Positions 61,090 to 64,000 of a stretch of 64,000 nucleotides of DNA are shown one piece after another. Positions within the stretch are counted from its first letter, which is position 1. Every line of letters starts with the position of its first letter. The notes beneath the pieces are model-generated. The model was given only the letters and a program-made list of their open reading frames with translations, ran no database searches and was not told where the DNA came from. The stretch lies in NCBI GenBank assembly GCA_905250075.1, contig CAJNOP010000026.1, positions 64,211 through 128,210 on the forward strand. Reading direction: 5' to 3'. A program made the position numbers and the translations under genes. This DNA is from Rotaria sp. Silwood1. Its lineage: Eukaryota; Rotifera; Eurotatoria; Philodinida; Philodinidae.

Positions 61090-63450
61090 ATGAATTGTAC
61101 TGAAGGTAAAAACTGTGGTTTTTATTATTAAACTAATAAAAGAAAAAGAAAATCTTTAGATCCCAGTCGTCTTAGCGAAATACATTTTCGCTCTCCTTTT
61201 GCCTTTTGGACATTAGGCGTAATTAGTATTATATTATCAATATTAGCAGATGCTGGTAATTTAATCAATTTATTTGTTCTTACTCGACGTCATATGCGAT
61301 CAACAATGACAACACTTTTAGTTACACTTGCTTGGGCTGATCTTGTTCCGCCTACAGTTGTTTCATTAAACAATATACTCTTTTATTATTGTTTACCACA
61401 TTTGAATAATTCATCTACATTTTTAACTACACATATTATTGCTCGAGCTATTTTTAATGGATTAGCAAATATATTTACAACATTTAGTAATTGGCTTATT
61501 GTATTAATTACAACATTTCGATTAATTGTTGTGAAGGTAAAGAAAAAAAATCTTCTTGGTTTTTTTAATTAGATTATTTAATTTAATGACAATATTAATA
61601 TTCAGAATAAATGAGATTTAAGGACAAATCTATTTTCTGTCAATCAATCAAAACCAGATATTAATTTATCATATGTCATAAAATTAATAATAGATATTTT
61701 TTAATTCCTACTACAGATTATGAAAAATATTTTTTCTCATTTTCCAAGTCTACAAAAAAATCACAGAACCTGACGTAATCAATTGTATTTCATAAAAATA
61801 TAAATTATATATGCTTGAAATCTATTCATGAAATATGATTGAATGATTTTATTTACGTTTGAATAATTTATTGTAAAAATACATACTGATCTATTAATAG
61901 AATCAAGAAAAAAAGAAAGAAGAATACATCTGAATGCGCGTAAGTGAAACCAAGATCGCGACGCCCCCGGTTACTAAATTATTAGTCTCTGCATGCATGA
62001 AATCAGGCTGCACGATAAATATAACATACTTGTAAGAAAAAAAAAACAGCAAAAACTTCAACGCTGATGTTGTGTGAAATCACTTGAAGCTTTTGTTTTG
62101 GAGTATACTGTTTCTTTCTTGCTAATTTATATTTAAGTGGTTATTTGAGAAACAATTCTCACTATATAGATGATTACTATGTTTTTTTCTTATTATTATT
62201 TTTATAATATTGATGTAGAGAAAATTTTCAATAAATCATAATGAAAAGGATCAATATCAAAAATTGAAAGATGAACTTATAATATAGATAAGAAATTATC
62301 AATAAACATAACAGAGAGATATTAACATAGAGAAAAAGGATTATCTAGTAGACAATTTATTACTGCTCGTAGATAGATTATGAAAATACAAAGAAAAAGA
62401 AAATATCTAAGAACGCCAATAAACAAATTGTATGAATAAAAAAACATTTCATCTTAATTGTAGAAACCATTAGTGGCAAAAACTTATTGTAATCGACGTA
62501 CTGCTCGGTATGCAATAGTAATCATCCTATTCTTATCAATATTTGTTAATCTACCCTTATTTCTCTATACAAGTATACGAGTTTATTGTACCAATAATGG
62601 TTCAATAAAATACTATAGTCTTGGAGCATCACCATTATTACGAACGAGATTTTTTTCTCGATATTTTTATCCAACAATGGTAACAATATCTTTACTTTGT
62701 CCATGGTTAATATGCTTTTTAATTTGGTTATTTTTAATTCGTGCATTACGCTCAGCACAAAGTCAATTAACAAAAAAAAATGTTAATACCACATTTCGTA
62801 ATGATCGTAAACAAGATACATATTTTCGTATAACATTAATGATTGTTTGTGTACTAACTGTTTATATGATATGTCGCAGTGCACATTTACTTGAAGTTAT
62901 ACATTTATTAATAGCACCATTCTTTAGTATTCAACAACAAATGTATTTTAATAAAATACGCATTAAGTTATTTTGTATATCAAATATAATGTTAACTATA
63001 AATCATGGTGCAAATTTCTATATCTACTCAATAAATCCAAAATTTCGTTTAACACTTAAATTATATTTAACATATTATTTTCGTCGTTGTCGTATAAAAC
63101 GTCGACGTGCATTTACATTATTTCATTTACGTCGAAAGAAAACGAATGATAGTTTAGATGGATTGAGTGCACAAAATGATTTTAATCGTTCAATGTTGTT
63201 AACACCATCCAATCCTAATGAAGGCAATAATAAAAATTCTTTTAATAAATATTCTTCTAAGAAAAATCTTATTCTTACAAATGGAGGAGTTTATAATCAA
63301 AATTATACAAGCAATAGTGTAAGAACACCACAAAAATATTTAAGACAATTTTTGGATGTCAATTCAAATAATGAAAATTCCGAAAAAAGTTATGTTTGGA
63401 GGGAAATCGAACAGCGATTAAAATATCATAGAAGAAATCATTTTCAATAA
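61090..63450 (+). CDS. rhodopsin-family GPCR, peptide-receptor-like
   Basis: Three exons (61090-61105, 61160-61536, 62464-63450) in phase give 459 residues with seven hydrophobic helices. TM1 shows LADAGNLINLFVLTRRHMRST (GN motif), TM2 VTLAWADLVPP (LAxAD type), and TM3 ends TTFRLIVVKKPLVAKT, where a DRY-like Arg is kept but Asp is replaced. TM5 is around TISLLCPWLICFLIWL, and TM7 has NHGANFYIYSINPKFR, the NPxxY-region variant NFYIY seen in invertebrate FMRFamide/peptide receptors. An N-glycosylation-type NCT stands at residue 2. The long cytosolic tail is Asn/Ser/Lys-rich. Ligand unknown. Intron 2 (61537-62463) is 927 nt with nothing recognisable in it. Confidence 0.85.
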
Positions 63451-64000
63451 CAATTGTTGTAATTAAAGTTTCTTTCTTATTTTTCTGTAATATTCTCTGT
63501 ACATTTTTCTTTGACTCAACAAAAAAAAAAAAGTTTTATGTTTTTTGTTATTTATATATCAATCGAAATCATTCTAAATAAAGATTATATTAGTTTTTGA
63601 TTGATATAAATTATATATTAAAATAATTAATATAGAATACAATATTGTTTATTGTATAGAATCTCAAAGACATCGGTATACATGAAAAGTCAGTTGGTCT
63701 AAAACAAATAGTCAATAATTATGTAGGGCAGCTTGCCATTAATCTGATACCATACTGACATAATACTTAGAAAATCTTTCGTTCTTAAGGATTCATTTTT
63801 TTTACGATTACATGCATATTACTTCTTCACTAATCATGGAGCAAAATTAATGAAAGTCACGAATACATCAAGATGAAGTATTCAACCTGTATGATTCATA
63901 ATCAGTTATCATATAGCACTACCGGTATCGAGAAAAAGTATTTCATACTTATGTAAAATATGATCAAAACATTGGAAAAATTCAATCTGAATTACAACAA
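63451..64000. other. 3' flank of the GPCR gene
   Basis: AT-rich, with an AATAAA near 63578. Nothing else is recognised up to the window edge. Confidence 0.5.

Noticed and set aside
1..64000. CRISPR arrays, operons, ribosome-binding sites, phage or integrative elements
   Set aside because: The window is spliced eukaryotic DNA; no regularly spaced identical repeats or prokaryotic gene clusters are present.
1..64000. tRNA and rRNA genes
   Set aside because: I saw no convincing internal A/B-box pair with a cloverleaf and no rRNA-like segment; a covariance-model scan (tRNAscan-SE or Infernal) would be decisive.

Overview
The window reads as a metazoan nuclear scaffold. Genes are split by many short introns (mostly about 50-75 nt, GT...AG, T-rich 3' ends), the DNA is strongly AT-rich, codons end in A/T, and there is one 100-N assembly gap. 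Animal genes (EXOC2/Sec5, PABPN1, RO60, JTB, an SLC38 transporter, a NUPR1-like protein, a rhodopsin-type GPCR) sit beside a GH5 cellulase-like gene of plant/fungal/microbial type and scattered transposon wrecks. That mix best fits a rotifer, probably bdelloid; this is inference, since no species-diagnostic marker is visible.

Layout. 1-737: 3' end of methylmalonate-semialdehyde dehydrogenase (+). 838-2047: damaged GH5 gene (-). 2390-3245: a diverged tandem array of about 150-bp units. 3405-3707: NUPR1-like gene (-). 4680-5910: dead MULE-type transposase split by a 289-bp insertion. 6463-6797: long imperfect inverted repeat. 7125-10748: cyclic-nucleotide-binding-domain gene (+), whose stop codon overlaps that of a convergent Gfo/Idh/MocA oxidoreductase (10745-13827, -). 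An intron of the latter carries a complete hAT-like miniature transposon. 13897-14867: inositol polyphosphate 5-phosphatase (-). 15500-23185: EXOC2 (+, 15 exons), with an antisense membrane-protein ORF, a foreign-looking ORF fragment and a dead Tc1/mariner in its introns. 23653-26648: SLC38A10-like transporter (+).

26649-30345 is empty. Then follow a dispanin/CD225 protein (30346-30899, +), a lysosomal alpha-mannosidase in two parts around the gap (31278-33780, -; the 3' part is a pseudogene), JTB (34857-35318, -), PABPN1 (38805-40856, +), a monoglyceride-lipase-like pseudogene (45168-45760, +), RO60 (46122-48161, +), a large unrecognised coiled-coil/serine-rich gene (51278-57705, +) and a peptide-receptor-like GPCR (61090-63450, +). 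Gene-free stretches of 3-4 kb separate several of these.

The genes are housekeeping and signalling genes with no shared pathway and no operon-like logic. I found no defence island, CRISPR array or biosynthetic cluster. The most notable items are the hAT-like element with its GC-rich internal repeats, the antisense gene overlapping an EXOC2 splice donor, the nested transposon insertion, the foreign-looking ORF pair in an EXOC2 intron, and the broken gene copies, which would fit fractionation of duplicated genes in a degenerate-tetraploid genome.
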